The notes beneath the pieces are model-generated. The model had not been told where the DNA came from. It made no database searches and saw nothing but the letters and a program-made list of their open reading frames with translations. From Trichuris trichiura (Eukaryota; Nematoda; Enoplea; Trichinellida; Trichuridae), in NCBI GenBank assembly GCA_037903355.1, contig JBAJFE010000021.1:1-64000 (forward strand): a stretch of DNA of 64,000 nt, in the 5' to 3' direction. Positions 1-11,179 of this stretch are shown piece by piece. The translations under genes were made by a program, and so were the position numbers. Within the stretch, counting starts at the first letter, position 1, and every line of letters begins with the position of its first letter.

Positions 1-1312
1 GCTGCGCAGAAAAGAAACTGACTTCCTCGTCAGTAGTTTTACTGTACCAGCCAGCCCTATTGAGTATTCTTTTCCAATCTTATAAGTATGGCATTTGCGT
101 CATATCTGTTGCGCAGAAAGAAGCTGTAAAAAAATGCGTTAAGTTCCTTTATAATTTACAATGACGAACTGAAAAAAGTGACGTTGATAAAACAGATTGC
201 GATATGTAACACCCGAAAGCTAGTAGTCTTTACATCAATTCAAAACATCAGAATGAAATTCGAAGAAGACTGCCTAAGGGCTAAAACTATGCCTGTGTTC
301 CTGAGCAGCTCCAGTAGGTAAATTTTGTGTCTACAGAACATAGAAGGAAAGTAATTCGCTTGGGTAGATAAAACGAATCTGAGCACAGTGTTAAATCATA
401 ACTTGCCCATAGCTTTTAATTTCATCGGCGATGAGCGCAAAGTGCTCTCAGCTCAAGGGCGGCAAACTAACACGACTATTACAAAAGCTACCGATGATTA
501 CTAAGAAAAATGTTACTAAACGTCGCGTTTTACGAATCACATGTCAGAGCAGAATTAAGAACGATTCCTTTCACACAAAAAGTTAATGGAGAGAAAAGTC
601 TACGCGTCAACGTTTAAGTGACATGCCCACATAGTTTCATTTTTTTGCAGTTTCAAAGAGGAGAAAATTTCAGAACAAATCGAACATCTGGTCTACTCTC
701 TGTTGCATAATAATCTACGTTTATTGCATCGGTCGCATAGCTTGGCTGACGCATCTTAGACGCTAGCCCCTCTTCGACAACTTGCATTTCATTAAAAGAT
801 ACGGTAGTGTCAAAAATTTGAGCGAGAAAAATCTATATTTGCGTGTTTCGCAAAAAGAATTGATTGCGCAGGGCGACAACTTCATCTCGAGAAACCTTAA
901 AAACAAGGAACACTGAGCTCGCGTACTTTGGCAAAATGATCAATCATTTTCAATTTCACTTATCTTTTAAGGCGACAACGCCCGTTCGGTTGACAATTAA
1001 TTTTCGGCATGCAAACATGCAGGCAACGATGGTCAAGAATGCAAACGTGCCCAGTCGGAATTTTCAGTTTTTTCCAAAAGTCGTTGGTATCCACTTTTCA
1101 ATTGCGCCAATAAAAAGCAGTCTACTTTAACTACCTCGGAGGAATTCAAAAAAGATTGATGCCTTTCAGTGTTGCTTTGCTTCCCTGACAGACAGCGAGA
1201 AAGATAATGCGTTGGAGCAGTCATCCGTCACGGCAAGTTGACCAAAGGGATCACCGCCATTGTGAGCGTTACAGGGCAAAGACGTCACATTACAACGAAA
1301 TCTTAATGCAGA
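1..1312. other. No gene recognised upstream of the cathepsin cluster
   Basis: Only short open frames without recognisable domains, splice-linked exons or codon bias are visible. I see no repeat family or RNA gene here. The last 110 bases lead into the promoter of the first cathepsin gene and contain an AGATAA site at about 1202-1207. Confidence 0.5.
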
Positions 1313-1333
1313 AGATAAGCTACTCTTATAAAA
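1313..1333 (+). promoter_or_regulatory. GATA site and TATA box of cathepsin B-like gene 1
   Basis: AGATAA (1313-1318) lies just upstream of TATAAAA (1327-1333), which is 64-70 bp before the ATG at 1397. The other cathepsin copies also have a TATA box 47-58 bp upstream of the ATG. The GATA arrangement differs from the 80/29-bp spacing seen in copies 2-4, so this promoter is diverged. Confidence 0.5.
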
Positions 1334-1396
1334 TAATGTCGCAATCGCTGGCCGACGAGTATACAGCATACAGCAAGACAAGGAACAGCTCGCAGA

Positions 1397-2738
1397 ATGC
1401 ATTTCTGGTCACTTTGCTTTCTGACAATTGCTACCGCGTATGTTAATGCAATAAGCTTCTACGAGAAGCATTTTGAAGAAATCAAATCAAGCTTGGGCAA
1501 GGAAAAGCTAAAACATGGAACCTCAGTTCCATGGAAGGTAAGTCGATAACATAGTCAATCGTCTAGCGTATTTCAAATTTCTCAACATTTTTTTCAGTAT
1601 GGCCTCAATGAATACTTCATGGGCAAGAGTTTATCGGATATTAGAAACCTGCTAGGTTATCCGTTAGAGCCAGCGACGGAAAGTGACAGAACTGAATTCC
1701 CTCATCCTGACGAATATGGCAGTGAAAGCAGCCGAATCGAACTGCCAGAGCAGTTCGATTCCCGAAAAAATTGGCCAGTGTGCAAGGATATCATCTCTCA
1801 CATAAAGGATCAATCTAACTGCGGCTCTTGCTGGGTGAATATAGCATTGTATGCACTTTATATAATGGAAGCAGGCATACATATTTTGTACAGGCAGTCT
1901 CAGCAGCGTCAGTAATGTCAGACAGAACGTGCATCGCATCAAACGGATCAACAGCGGTCTTTTTATCTGAAGAGGAACTGATAAGTTGCTGTAGAATTTG
2001 TGGAATGGGGTAGGTTTATAATGGACATTGCATCGGTCAATACGTAACGACGACTTAAGTTGCGACGGAGGATACCCACCGCGTGCATTTTTATACTGGT
2101 GGTTGTATGGTGTTCCCACCGGCGGTTCCTACGGATCAAACAATACCTGCAAACCGTATTCAATTGCACCCTGCAAAATTTGCAAAGGAAACAGTGACAC
2201 TCCAAAGTGCACGAAAGAATGCGTTAACAACTATCCGGCCGATTTGAAGAAGGACCGCCACTTCGGTAAGCTATACAACTTAGCTTAATTGAAATAATGT
2301 GTGAAAATTTCCAGCAACAACCTATTACCGGTTCTGGTTCGGCGAAAAGTCAATGATGAAGGACATTTACCTTTACGGGCCCATCGTTGCCGGTTTCACA
2401 GTATATTCAGATTTTATGTACTACAAACAAGGTACGGGATAGTCACTTCATTTACAAGAAATTGAGTAGAATGTTCAGGCATTTACGAACACAAAAAGGG
2501 CTTCGCATTAGGCGGACACGCCGTAAGAATAATCGGTTGGGGAGAAGAAAACAAAACCAAATATTGGCTAGTCGCCAATTCATGGAATAACACCTTTGGC
2601 GAAAATGGCATTGCCCATATTTTCCACCTTCTCTAAGATCGTAAAACTGGCATGTTTCTAGGACTGTTTCGAATAAGAAGAGGAAAGGACGAATGCGGAA
2701 TTGAATCCTACGCATCAGCTGGACGTGCCAAAGTGTAA
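1397..2738 (+). CDS. Cathepsin B-like cysteine protease, copy 1
   Basis: Secreted papain-family (C1A) protease of about 340 residues, probably a gut or excretory digestive enzyme. Exons by reading: 1397-1537, 1598-1834, 1894-2009, 2060-2265, 2315-2431, 2479-2607, 2662-2738. The ATG opens a hydrophobic signal peptide (about residues 1-18). A short propeptide and the mature start [12 protein letters not shown] follow. Catalytic Cys is in QSNCGSCW, His in [11 protein letters not shown] and Asn in VANSWNN; the oxyanion Gln is present. The occluding-loop region reads [18 protein letters not shown], keeping loop cysteines but lacking the His-His pair needed for the exopeptidase activity of typical cathepsin B. 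The last intron starts with GC where the paralogues have GT; unspliced, it would stop the protein about 11 codons later. Exon 1 is 15 nt longer than in copies 2-4. Confidence 0.9.
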
Positions 2739-4554
2739 GACAACTATGAACGCCACCTGCAAAACTGCCTGGCAATCACCCCAAAAAATATTTTCCGCTC
2801 GTGCAAGTATCGTAAAAAGTTAACATTTGTTGCTAAAACTTGCTCAAAACGCAAGAATAAACGCAAGCTTCCGAGCGCTAACTATGCAACTAAAGCATAG
2901 TGTTCGATGGGCGGCAAAATTTTTTTAGCACAATCGTTAGCAATTGTTCGGCACATTAAAAATGATAATAATAACATGTAAAAACACCATAAGCATTTTT
3001 TCATTTCAAAAGCAGTTTCGTGTGGCGAATTACCTATTCTACGATCGACGAACTATCAAGCGACACTCGAATCGCGAACATTTCAAGGCAGCATGGGTGT
3101 AATCAATTGGTCACCGAAACTTTCCTGTTAAGAAAAAAAGTTTACTCCTCTAAATTAGATTACGACGTCAGCATTTAAGCGACGGTCAAATCAGACCTGA
3201 CAGCAACGTTAACAAGAACAAACTTTCGCGCGCAATGGGCAAACTTGGTGAAAAGACGCAATGAAAACACACACACACATGCACGTTCTGTATATGTTTT
3301 CATTCATTCGTCTTCACTGATGGATGAAGAAAAACGGAAAATTCCTTCTTGCCGCAGAAGGTACAAACACCCATTGCGTTGACAGTAGCGAAAAGTGGAA
3401 TATGGCAACGTGAAACCTTTTCCTTAAATAACAATTTCAAAATGTCGCATTGGCAACCATTCCCATTGGGAGCAACCCGTTTTTTGAAAACTCTAAACCT
3501 AAAAAGGAAGCAATTGATGGTTTCTTGGTTTCAGTGCCTATAATAGTTGAACTGGGAAGGCAACACCAATACCTAGCTAAAAAAGTTTAAATAAGAAAAA
3601 AAGCTACATAAGGGAAGCAGAATTCAAGCAAAAAGTCAGTTATCCTAAAGACCACCTCCAATAGCCACTGATGTACCACAGTTCTCACTGCTGTTTCATT
3701 TTTTACAACTACAATTTCCTGCCATCACAAAAAGCTTGACTTCCTACAGATTAATTTCATATGATTATTTCTCCTTCTTTCCAACTCGTCTTTGGCCATG
3801 CAGAGGTGAACAAGTCTTGGAGGAGCATTAATAACTTTTCACGAAATCGCGCCTAAGAGCAAGTTCCAAACAATAAGAAGTTGTCAGCCTACTAAGAACT
3901 GAAGAAAGAACAACAATAATGGAAAGTTAAACGAAGAAAAGTCAAAGACTCTATTGTCATAAGGAAGTGCAATTGTATGGCTTAAAACAACACTGAAAAC
4001 CAACGCACATCCGTCAACTTTAGGCGAAATTCTTTAAGAAATTGAAATTGCTAAAATTCACCATTCTTTAAACAGCTTCCGTTCCCATTAAAGCTATTTA
4101 GGCAGACACTGTAGTCTTGTACACAACTCCATTTGCACAGTAAAACACAGTAAAAAAGGTTGAGTCATTAAAACCTAAACGTTCAAAAGACCATTAATAC
4201 GTGATTTCACGAACACAAATGAAAACTTAGGAACTTCCTACGAGATTCCATCTCCTTAATATGTTTAATTCCGGTCATTTCAAACAGCTTTGCGATTACG
4301 CCTATTAACAATGACCCAATCATTCTCACGAAACTTTAAACGACGGGAGAGGCCTCCGAAAATTATACAATAAAATGGTTTAACAACTAGCAGCAGCTCT
4401 TCAAAACAGGCTGTTGCCGTGAACGGTTTAGTCAATAAACATTATGGAAACAAAAAAAATACGCTAACCTGCCAAATAACATTTAGGCTGTTAATTTAAA
4501 AAAAACCTCTTGTGCACATACTCCTAGACGTAATGCAAAATATAACCAAAGTCC
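2739..4554. other. Intergenic, no gene recognised
   Basis: Between cathepsin copies 1 and 2 I see only unsupported short open frames. A small (AC)6 microsatellite lies at 3267-3278. No cathepsin relic was recognised. Confidence 0.5.
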
Positions 4555-4642
4555 TATCAGAACAAAAAGAAAACATTAGCATGTTGACCGAACTAGCTGT
4601 ACATTTTATCACTGCTCTTTGGAATATATAGTACTATAAAAG
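4555..4642 (+). promoter_or_regulatory. Promoter module of cathepsin copy 2: two GATA sites plus TATA box
   Basis: TATCAG (4555-4560; CTGATAG on the other strand), TTATC (4606-4610; GATAA on the other strand) and TATAAAAG (4635-4642). The ATG is at 4688. The spacings of 80 and 29 bp to the TATA box recur in copies 3 and 4. GATA factors such as ELT-2 drive gut genes in Caenorhabditis elegans, so intestinal expression is a reasonable inference. Confidence 0.65.
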
Positions 4643-4687
4643 GAAGGCAACTGAAGCAACATAGCAAACAAAATTCAAGCTAACATA

Positions 4688-6253
4688 ATGTACATTGAAC
4701 TGTTTTTTCTTACGCTTTGGTGGACAGCGAAAGCAGGCTTCTACGAAGACCACTACGCTGAAATAAAGAAATCTTTCCAAGCCGAAGCAAAAGGCCAAAA
4801 GCTATCATGGATGGTGAGCGGCCTAATCGTTGCGGGAAATACGAGCACAAGTTTTTGCAGCTAGGAATAAACGACCGATTTCGTGGAATGTCGCTAGCCG
4901 ATATGAAAGCCTTTCTGGGAGTATCTAAGGAGACTTTAGAAGATTCGAATTTTACAATCGAGACAATTGACGACTTATCGGCAGTCAGCCTGCCAGAAGA
5001 ATTTGACGCACGCACACAATGGCCGGAATGCGCCGAACTAATTTCGATCATAAAAGACCAATCAAACTGTGGATCCTGTTGGGTAAGCCTCCTTTGACAA
5101 CCTCTGCACAACGCTTACTTGAGCGATCTGCTTTTTTTACAGGCAGTTTCTGCTGCATCTGTCATGTCGGACAGAACATGCATTGCTTCAAATGGGAAAA
5201 TAACGAAATTTTTTTCTGATCAGGAGCTGCTGACTTGCTGCAAAAATTGTGGCAATGGGCAGGAGTAAACCGCGCATGCAAAGCCTAATCGTCATTATTT
5301 CAGCTGCAACGGCGGGAACCCTCTGCCGGCAATGCGTTACTGGAAGAATACTGGCGTTCCAACGGGAGGCCTTTACGGTTCCAAAGAAGGCTGCAAACCG
5401 TACTCCATTCCACCAAACAATGAAAACAAAGCGGAAACACCAGCATGTACGAAAAAATGCATTGAAGAATATCCTGTCGATTTAGCCAAGGATCGAAGTA
5501 AAGGTAATAATAGAATAAACAGTAAATGCAAGGACTTTAAATTTGATTTTAACGGTGACTGGTGACAACTCGGAAAAACCATTCAGCGTTGCTAACTTCC
5601 GAAGCCTTAAAAACACAAGCATGGAGCGTGCAACGTAGTGAAAGCTTCAGGGCATAACGTGAACGAAAAAATGGCGTTTACGTGCCAACGTCCCGAAACC
5701 AGTGGCTATAAAAGTTTAATAATTATCCTAACGTTCACCAGCCGTCGCCGCAATTGAACACGCTACTAAAAACCGTTATTGAACAACCACTATATTCAAT
5801 CTGTAGAGTTAAATCACTAACCATAGGCAAAAGAGGATACAGGATAGCCGCTACCGAACGGGCTATGATGAAGCAACTCTACCAAAATGGCCCAATAGTA
5901 GCTATCTTCACCGTATACACTGATTTATACTACTACAAGTCAGGTCAGTTTGAAATAATTGCATGGAACTATTGTGAAAAAAAGATGACGTTTCTAGGCA
6001 TTTATGAGCACAAAAAAGGAATTAACGCTGGCTATCATGCCGTACGGATTATTGGATGGGGTAAGGAAGAAGACGAAAAATACTGGCTAGCTGCCAACTC
6101 TTGGGGCACCGGTTGGGGAGAAAACGGTAAATTGCAGTTACCTTTTCATTCTTTACTCGACATTTCTCCTTTTAAGGCTATTTCAAAATTAAACGTGGAA
6201 AGAACGAATGCAAGATTGAAGCGTATTCAGTAGCCGGAGACCCAAAGATCTGA
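4688..6253 (+). CDS. Cathepsin B-like cysteine protease, copy 2
   Basis: Secreted C1A protease of about 328 residues. Exons: 4688-4813, 4861-5082, 5143-5258 (or 5264), 5304-5503, 5827-5943, 5998-6126, 6177-6253; lengths match copy 3 exactly (126/222/116/200/117/129/77). Signal peptide MYIELFFLTLWWTAKA. Catalytic residues are intact: Cys in QSNCGSCW, His in [10 protein letters not shown], Asn in AANSWGTGWG. The occluding loop is reduced to IPPNNENKAETPAC, without His-His and without the first loop cysteine, so a pure endopeptidase is expected. Two oddities: exon 3 is followed by GC at the family donor position, with a GTAAAC donor 6 nt downstream that would add Gln-Asp; and intron 4 is 323 bp against 45 bp in copy 3. 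The conserved C-terminal NECGIE reads NECKIE. Confidence 0.9.
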
Positions 6254-6589
6254 ACTCGACTCAACTATTTTGAACTGACGAATTTTGAAAGTTTCCCCGA
6301 GCAACACTGCGTATACGCATTTATTGACATTATAAAAAAACCGTATTTTCCAAAGCGTAAAAGGCTTCAAGGTGTCTCTCGGAGGAATCACCTAAATGAG
6401 TGCATAAAATTCTATCGCTATGCTGCATATAATTTCCATCATTTTGCTGAGAAAATACATAAATTTCACAACAATTCAGCATGCTACTATCCCCCATTCG
6501 CCAAGAAACTTCCCTGACTGTTCCGTGGTTACTGCTTCAACGTACACGTATTGCTGAGAAGCAATTTCATGCATGTAGCATGGATCATC

Positions 6590-7642
6590 CGGAAACTGCA
6601 TTCCATTGCACCCCGTAAAATTTGCAAAAGAAATAACAGCACGCTAAAGTGAAAGAAGAAACCTTCCAACCAGCATACGTTAGATCTGAACAAGGTTGGC
6701 GATACTGATAAAGGTATACCAATTAATTCAGCATGTTCTGCAAAAGTCAACGTTGTAGAAGCATTTACTTTCTGCGGCGACGTCATGGGCGCCTTCATGG
6801 TTTTACCCAAAATTGGCTAACTACAAAGAGGCTTTCAGGCGCTCAAACTATTTGCAACCAACTGATTTAAATTTTCAGCTATTCGCGAGTGTAAAAAAGG
6901 TTTCGCGTTAGGCGGACAATTTGCAAGCACAACCGGTTGCGAAAAAATTAGAAAGAAACATTGGACGATAATTAATTTACAAACATCATTTTCGACGAAA
7001 AGTTACCGGCTGCGTTCCTACTAACCCTAGCAGTTAAACCTACAATCGAATCCTTCGTATCTGGACAGGTCGGGTCCGGCTGTAGCTCGGATTTGAGGAG
7101 TTTCCGGATACGCGGGATACTACCGTAGGATACATTGGAATGCAGGTTCAATCTGTGTAAATTTAAGTCGTTGCTGTCCATTGACTCATTCTGGTGGGTC
7201 AAAATTGCTGAACTCGTTCTTCACGGGCAAAAGCAATGAACCATCAGACCGGTGTGCCTTGAAAATTGCCAAGTAGCAGCCGTTTATAAGAAGCTTTCCA
7301 AGATATGGTTCGTCTGGTCAGTGGCGCTTCAAACGTAACACGACGTGCTAATTAGCCGAGCGAAAAATGACCAGAGAAAAGAAAACAGATTGTGACAACA
7401 GACGGCGACAAAGTAGCCTGAACACTATTACTGCTTACGGTCAGCCTATTTTTTTTTCAGACGACTGCGGATACGAAAGGTTCGAGATCCGATCAGTTTT
7501 ACCATAGTAAAAGTAACATACTTTAAGAACTGTTCTGAATAATAAGGAAAACAGTGCAAGCAAAATCGAGTCCAACACTTCAGCCTGACAAGTCGCAATT
7601 TGCTAGACAACTATGAACGTGATCCTCCCAACTGACCGGCAG
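6590..7642 (+). pseudogene. Decayed cathepsin B-like relic related to copy 1
   Basis: Three ordered blocks match copy 1 at the nucleotide level. About 6593-6710 matches the occluding-loop exon (for example ATTGCACCCCGTAAAATTTG against ATTGCACCCTGCAAAATTTG in copy 1). About 6878-6950 matches the His exon (KKGFALGG coding sequence, then HAV replaced by QFA). 7527-7642 matches the last exon and the start of the 3' untranslated region, including the shared AGACAACTATGAACG after the stop. In-frame stops, loss of the catalytic His codon and about 570 bp of unrelated DNA between the second and third blocks show it cannot encode a protease. No signal-peptide or catalytic-Cys exon was found upstream. 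Confidence 0.75.
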
Positions 7643-7937
7643 TTTTCAATAAAAAATTTTTCACCTGCGTGACAGTATTGTCGAAGCATAAAGTTCGGCG
7701 GCTTGGCAAAATGTAAAGAAAAAATAAAACCGACTTTTCGTCAACGCTATCATAACTGATTCTTTCCTAACATGAGTGTACTATTAAAAATCAGTTTGCT
7801 TGTTTTCTCTCTCAAAAGTTTTAATTTGTTGCAGATAAATCCTTAAGGGCAGCAGAAAAGCTTCGGATGAAACCCATTATATTGTTGAAAATGTACAAAA
7901 GAGTTCCATTGAATACGTGACATGTAACGGGTACGCA

Positions 7938-8181
7938 AGTTCTCATGATAAAGTTTTTGAACGATAGGACCCGTTTAAAAACAGGCTTTACTCTGGGCCT
8001 TTGAAGGCCTCTTTTGACCCGTCAATCAGCGGAGGGAATCAGGGGAAATAATAGCTGACATCTCGTCATTTCCACTAATTCTTACCGCTGATGACGAGTC
8101 AAAGGAGGACCAAACGTCCGGATTAAAACCTATTCATAAGCGGGTTCTATCATTCAAACAATTTAACATGAAAAGAGTTCA
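7938..8181. repeat. Long imperfect inverted repeat (foldback element 1)
   Basis: The left part (about 7938-8052) pairs with the right part (about 8066-8181) around a centre near 8058. Matching pieces include GATAGGACCCG with CGGGTTCTATC, CCTCTTTTGACCCGTC with GACGAGTCAAAGGAGG, and ATCAGCGG with CCGCTGAT. Identity is clearly imperfect with small indels, as expected of an old MITE-like palindrome. No coding capacity. It sits between the cathepsin relic and copy 3. Confidence 0.65.
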
Positions 8182-9627
8182 ATTAGGCATACTAAAAAAA
8201 ATTGCGCCTTATTTTCAGTCCTTTCAACTGAGAAAAAGAATTCTAATACCCGCAACGCTGACGATAAAAAGGACGCTGAATCTGGCTACGTGAAAATTCA
8301 GTCTTAAAGAAACGACCTCAACATTTTAAGTCGATACTTTTTTGGATGAAAAGTTTAACGCGGGAAGAAACTGTTACAGTGGAAGAAACGGGGAGCGCCG
8401 AGATGCACATACGGCAGAGTCTCTACTTTAATAGTGGCAGAGGTGCAGAGGCGAATGAGTCCTCTGCATCAACTTCACACAACGTTGCGCCTCTTTTCCA
8501 GACCAATAGACCGCCATTCTACAGCTGTTTAGTAGTAAGGAAGTTAAGACCCTCATGGTAACAAGGAAGTGCGCCCCTGAGTAACGAGAGAACAACAACA
8601 CACTAGTGTGCAAGGTGACTACTGCCGGCAATTTGACGCTGGAACCTGAACGACCTGGCGTTAACCATACTTCGCTGATTCAATCCCGATTAAATTGTCA
8701 TATCAGAGTTCTGAGCTCGCCGAAAAACATCAACGCCAATATGACAAAATACCGGCAGTCGAATTAGCAAGGTAACAGTGTCGAACCGACGGCAACCAAT
8801 ATCATGTACCTGAAAGCCATTACCCATGTACTGTACGTGCGCTGCGCTTAGGAATTGAAAATAGGTTTTTTCCCTCCCGTAACTAACTTGGCTTTATCTT
8901 CAAGTTGTTACTACTGGCGGACAATTCAGTACTCGCCTCCATTCTGACAAAAACTGACCATAGGACATGTTCAGTCCTGAAAGGGCGATTACTAAAGTAC
9001 GAATATTCAAATGAACTAACAGAATGCGCAGAAAGAAGTAGACTTCCGCAACGATTACGAAATCTTAGTCGCTAATACGAACATTCTCTGCCATTCCGAA
9101 GCGCTTTTCGGCTACTATCCCGGAACTGTTCAAAACCGGATGAACGTCAGAGTATAAATTCATTCCTACGGATATATTAAGATCAAAGAATTGAAACGCG
9201 ACTGAAGTTATAGTAGATTACTATCGCAAAAAAATTTTACTTCATCAATAAGTGATGGCAGAAATGTTTCCATTGACAAGTGCGGAATGCCTATCTTGAC
9301 AGTTGCTTCCTTTCCCGGAAGAAGACTGAGCAAATACACTGCGTTACGTCACGCCTGCTTTGCGTTAGGTCGAATAACTAATAGGAGAAGTAGTACGTGG
9401 CCTCATTCATGGTATTGTAGCAATAAAAGAAAGTTCCTCCTCAGTCCGTCTATGCTTGTATTCCATTGACGAGCCTCAATCTAGCAAATAGCGCCAACCG
9501 TTTCGACCTTTGACCATTTAAAGCACTTGGAAGAGCTATTGCGTCACAATAAGCTGCTTCAAAAATAAGCCAATATTTATTCACTAAATTCTGCACCTAG
9601 GCTGCACTTAAAAATACTTCGAAAATA
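8182..9627. other. Intergenic, no gene recognised
   Basis: Only unsupported short frames (such as 8346-8561 and 9287-9469) occur; none shows a domain, signal peptide or consistent splice partners. Similarity to the copy 4 upstream region begins at about 9615. Confidence 0.45.
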
Positions 9628-9837
9628 AGATAACACGCTAATCAAGCGAAAAGTCTTAAGCCCTTGACTAAACAATTTTATTTAAAAAAAAACTGCTTAT
9701 CGTCTGAAATTTCATATTTATCTTATAAGGAAAAAAGAGCCAAAATGGCTATCAGTGCGAGTACAGAATATCAATCTATTAAGCGAACAAACCGAACACT
9801 TTATCGCTGCTTCTTAGAGCGCACATTAGTATAAAAG
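9628..9837 (+). promoter_or_regulatory. Promoter region of cathepsin copy 3
   Basis: Contains AGATAA (9628-9633), TTATC (9718-9722), TATCAG (9750-9755), TTATC (9801-9805) and TATAAAAG (9830-9837). The last three keep the same spacing to each other as in copies 2 and 4. The region from about 9615 is recognisably similar to that from about 12385 before copy 4 (shared GAAAATAAGATAAC), so at least 270 bp of upstream DNA was duplicated with the gene. Confidence 0.65.
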
Positions 9838-9887
9838 AATGACGACACAATCGAAGCAACGCAGCAAGCAAAGTTTCAGCTAGATCA

Positions 9888-11179
9888 ATGTATCTTAGAC
9901 TGTTTTTGCTCTCGCTTTGGTGGGCAGCGAGGGCAGCCTACTACGAAGATCATTACGCTGAGTTGAAGAAAGCTTTCGAAACAAAAGCGGATGGCCAAAA
10001 ATCCTCATGGAAAGTGCGTAACCTATTGATTGCGTGCAAAGTATGAGCCCAAGATTTTCCAGTTTGGACTGAACGACCGCTTTCGTGGAATGTCGTTTGA
10101 CGAAATGAAGCGTTTGCTAGGAGTATCGCTTGACAACTTTGAGCCATCGAACTTCACAATGGAAATAGCTGATTATTCCTTGAACGAAAACCTACCGGAA
10201 GAACTGGATGCACGGAAAAAGTGGCCAAACTGTGCCCAGCTAATTTCAATCATAAAAGACCAATCAAACTGTGGATCCTGCTGGGTATCCCTCCCCTGAC
10301 AACCACTGTCCAACGCTACTTTGAACGCTCTGCCTTCTTTTTACAGGCAGTTTCTGCTGCATCTGTCATGTCAGACAGAACATGCATTCTCACCAACGGG
10401 AAAACAGCGAAATTTCTTTCCGACGAGGACCTGCTGAGCTGCTGTAAAAATTGTGGCAACGGGTAACAGAGATAATCGTTGCTGTCGAAACTTAATCATT
10501 GCTATCTTAGCTGCAACGGCGGAAACCCTTTCATGGCATTGCTTTATTGGAAAAACACTGGCATTCCTACGGGAGGTCTTTACGGTTCGAAAACAGGTTG
10601 CAAACCGTACTCCTTTCCTCCAGGCAACAGAAAGAAAGCGAGAACGCCGGCATGCACGAATAAATGCATTAAAGAGTATCCCGTCAATATAGCTAAGGAT
10701 CGTCATAAAGGTAGTAATATCATAGATATGCAACGAACTTAATCCTTATCTATAGCCCAAAGAGTATACGGCATACGCGCCGGCGAAATGAACATAATGA
10801 GGCAAATCTACCAGTATGGGCCTGTGATAGCTATTTTCGCTGTATACTCCGATTTCTACTACTACAAATCAGGTCGGTTGTCATTATCAAATCGAACTTT
10901 TTCCAGCAAAATGTCTTTTTCAGGTGTTTATGTGCATAAAAAGGGAGGAAAAATTGGCAATCATGCCGTACGAATAATTGGATGGGGTAAGACGGGAAAC
11001 GAGAAATATTGGTTAGTTGCCAACTCTTGGGGCAACCGTTGGGGAGAAAATGGTAAGCTACAATCATTTTTACAAAGCCTTATCTGCACACTTGACGTCA
11101 AGGTTACTTCAAAATCAAAAGAGGACGAAACGAATGCGGAATTGAACAATATTCGGGTGCCGGAGAACCAAAGGTTTAA
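9888..11179 (+). CDS. Cathepsin B-like cysteine protease, copy 3
   Basis: The cleanest copy: secreted C1A protease of about 328 residues. Exons 9888-10013, 10063-10284, 10347-10462, 10511-10710, 10756-10872, 10924-11052 and 11103-11179, all with GT-AG introns of 45-62 bp. Signal peptide MYLRLFLLSLWWAARA, propeptide with NDRFRGMSFDEM, mature start LPEELDARKKWP. Catalytic Cys in QSNCGSCW, His in [10 protein letters not shown], Asn in VANSWGNRWG. The occluding loop is FPPGNRKKARTPAC: no His-His pair, first loop cysteine replaced by Gly, and strongly basic. This predicts an endopeptidase with an open S2' side. It ends NECGIEQYSGAGEPKV. Confidence 0.92.
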
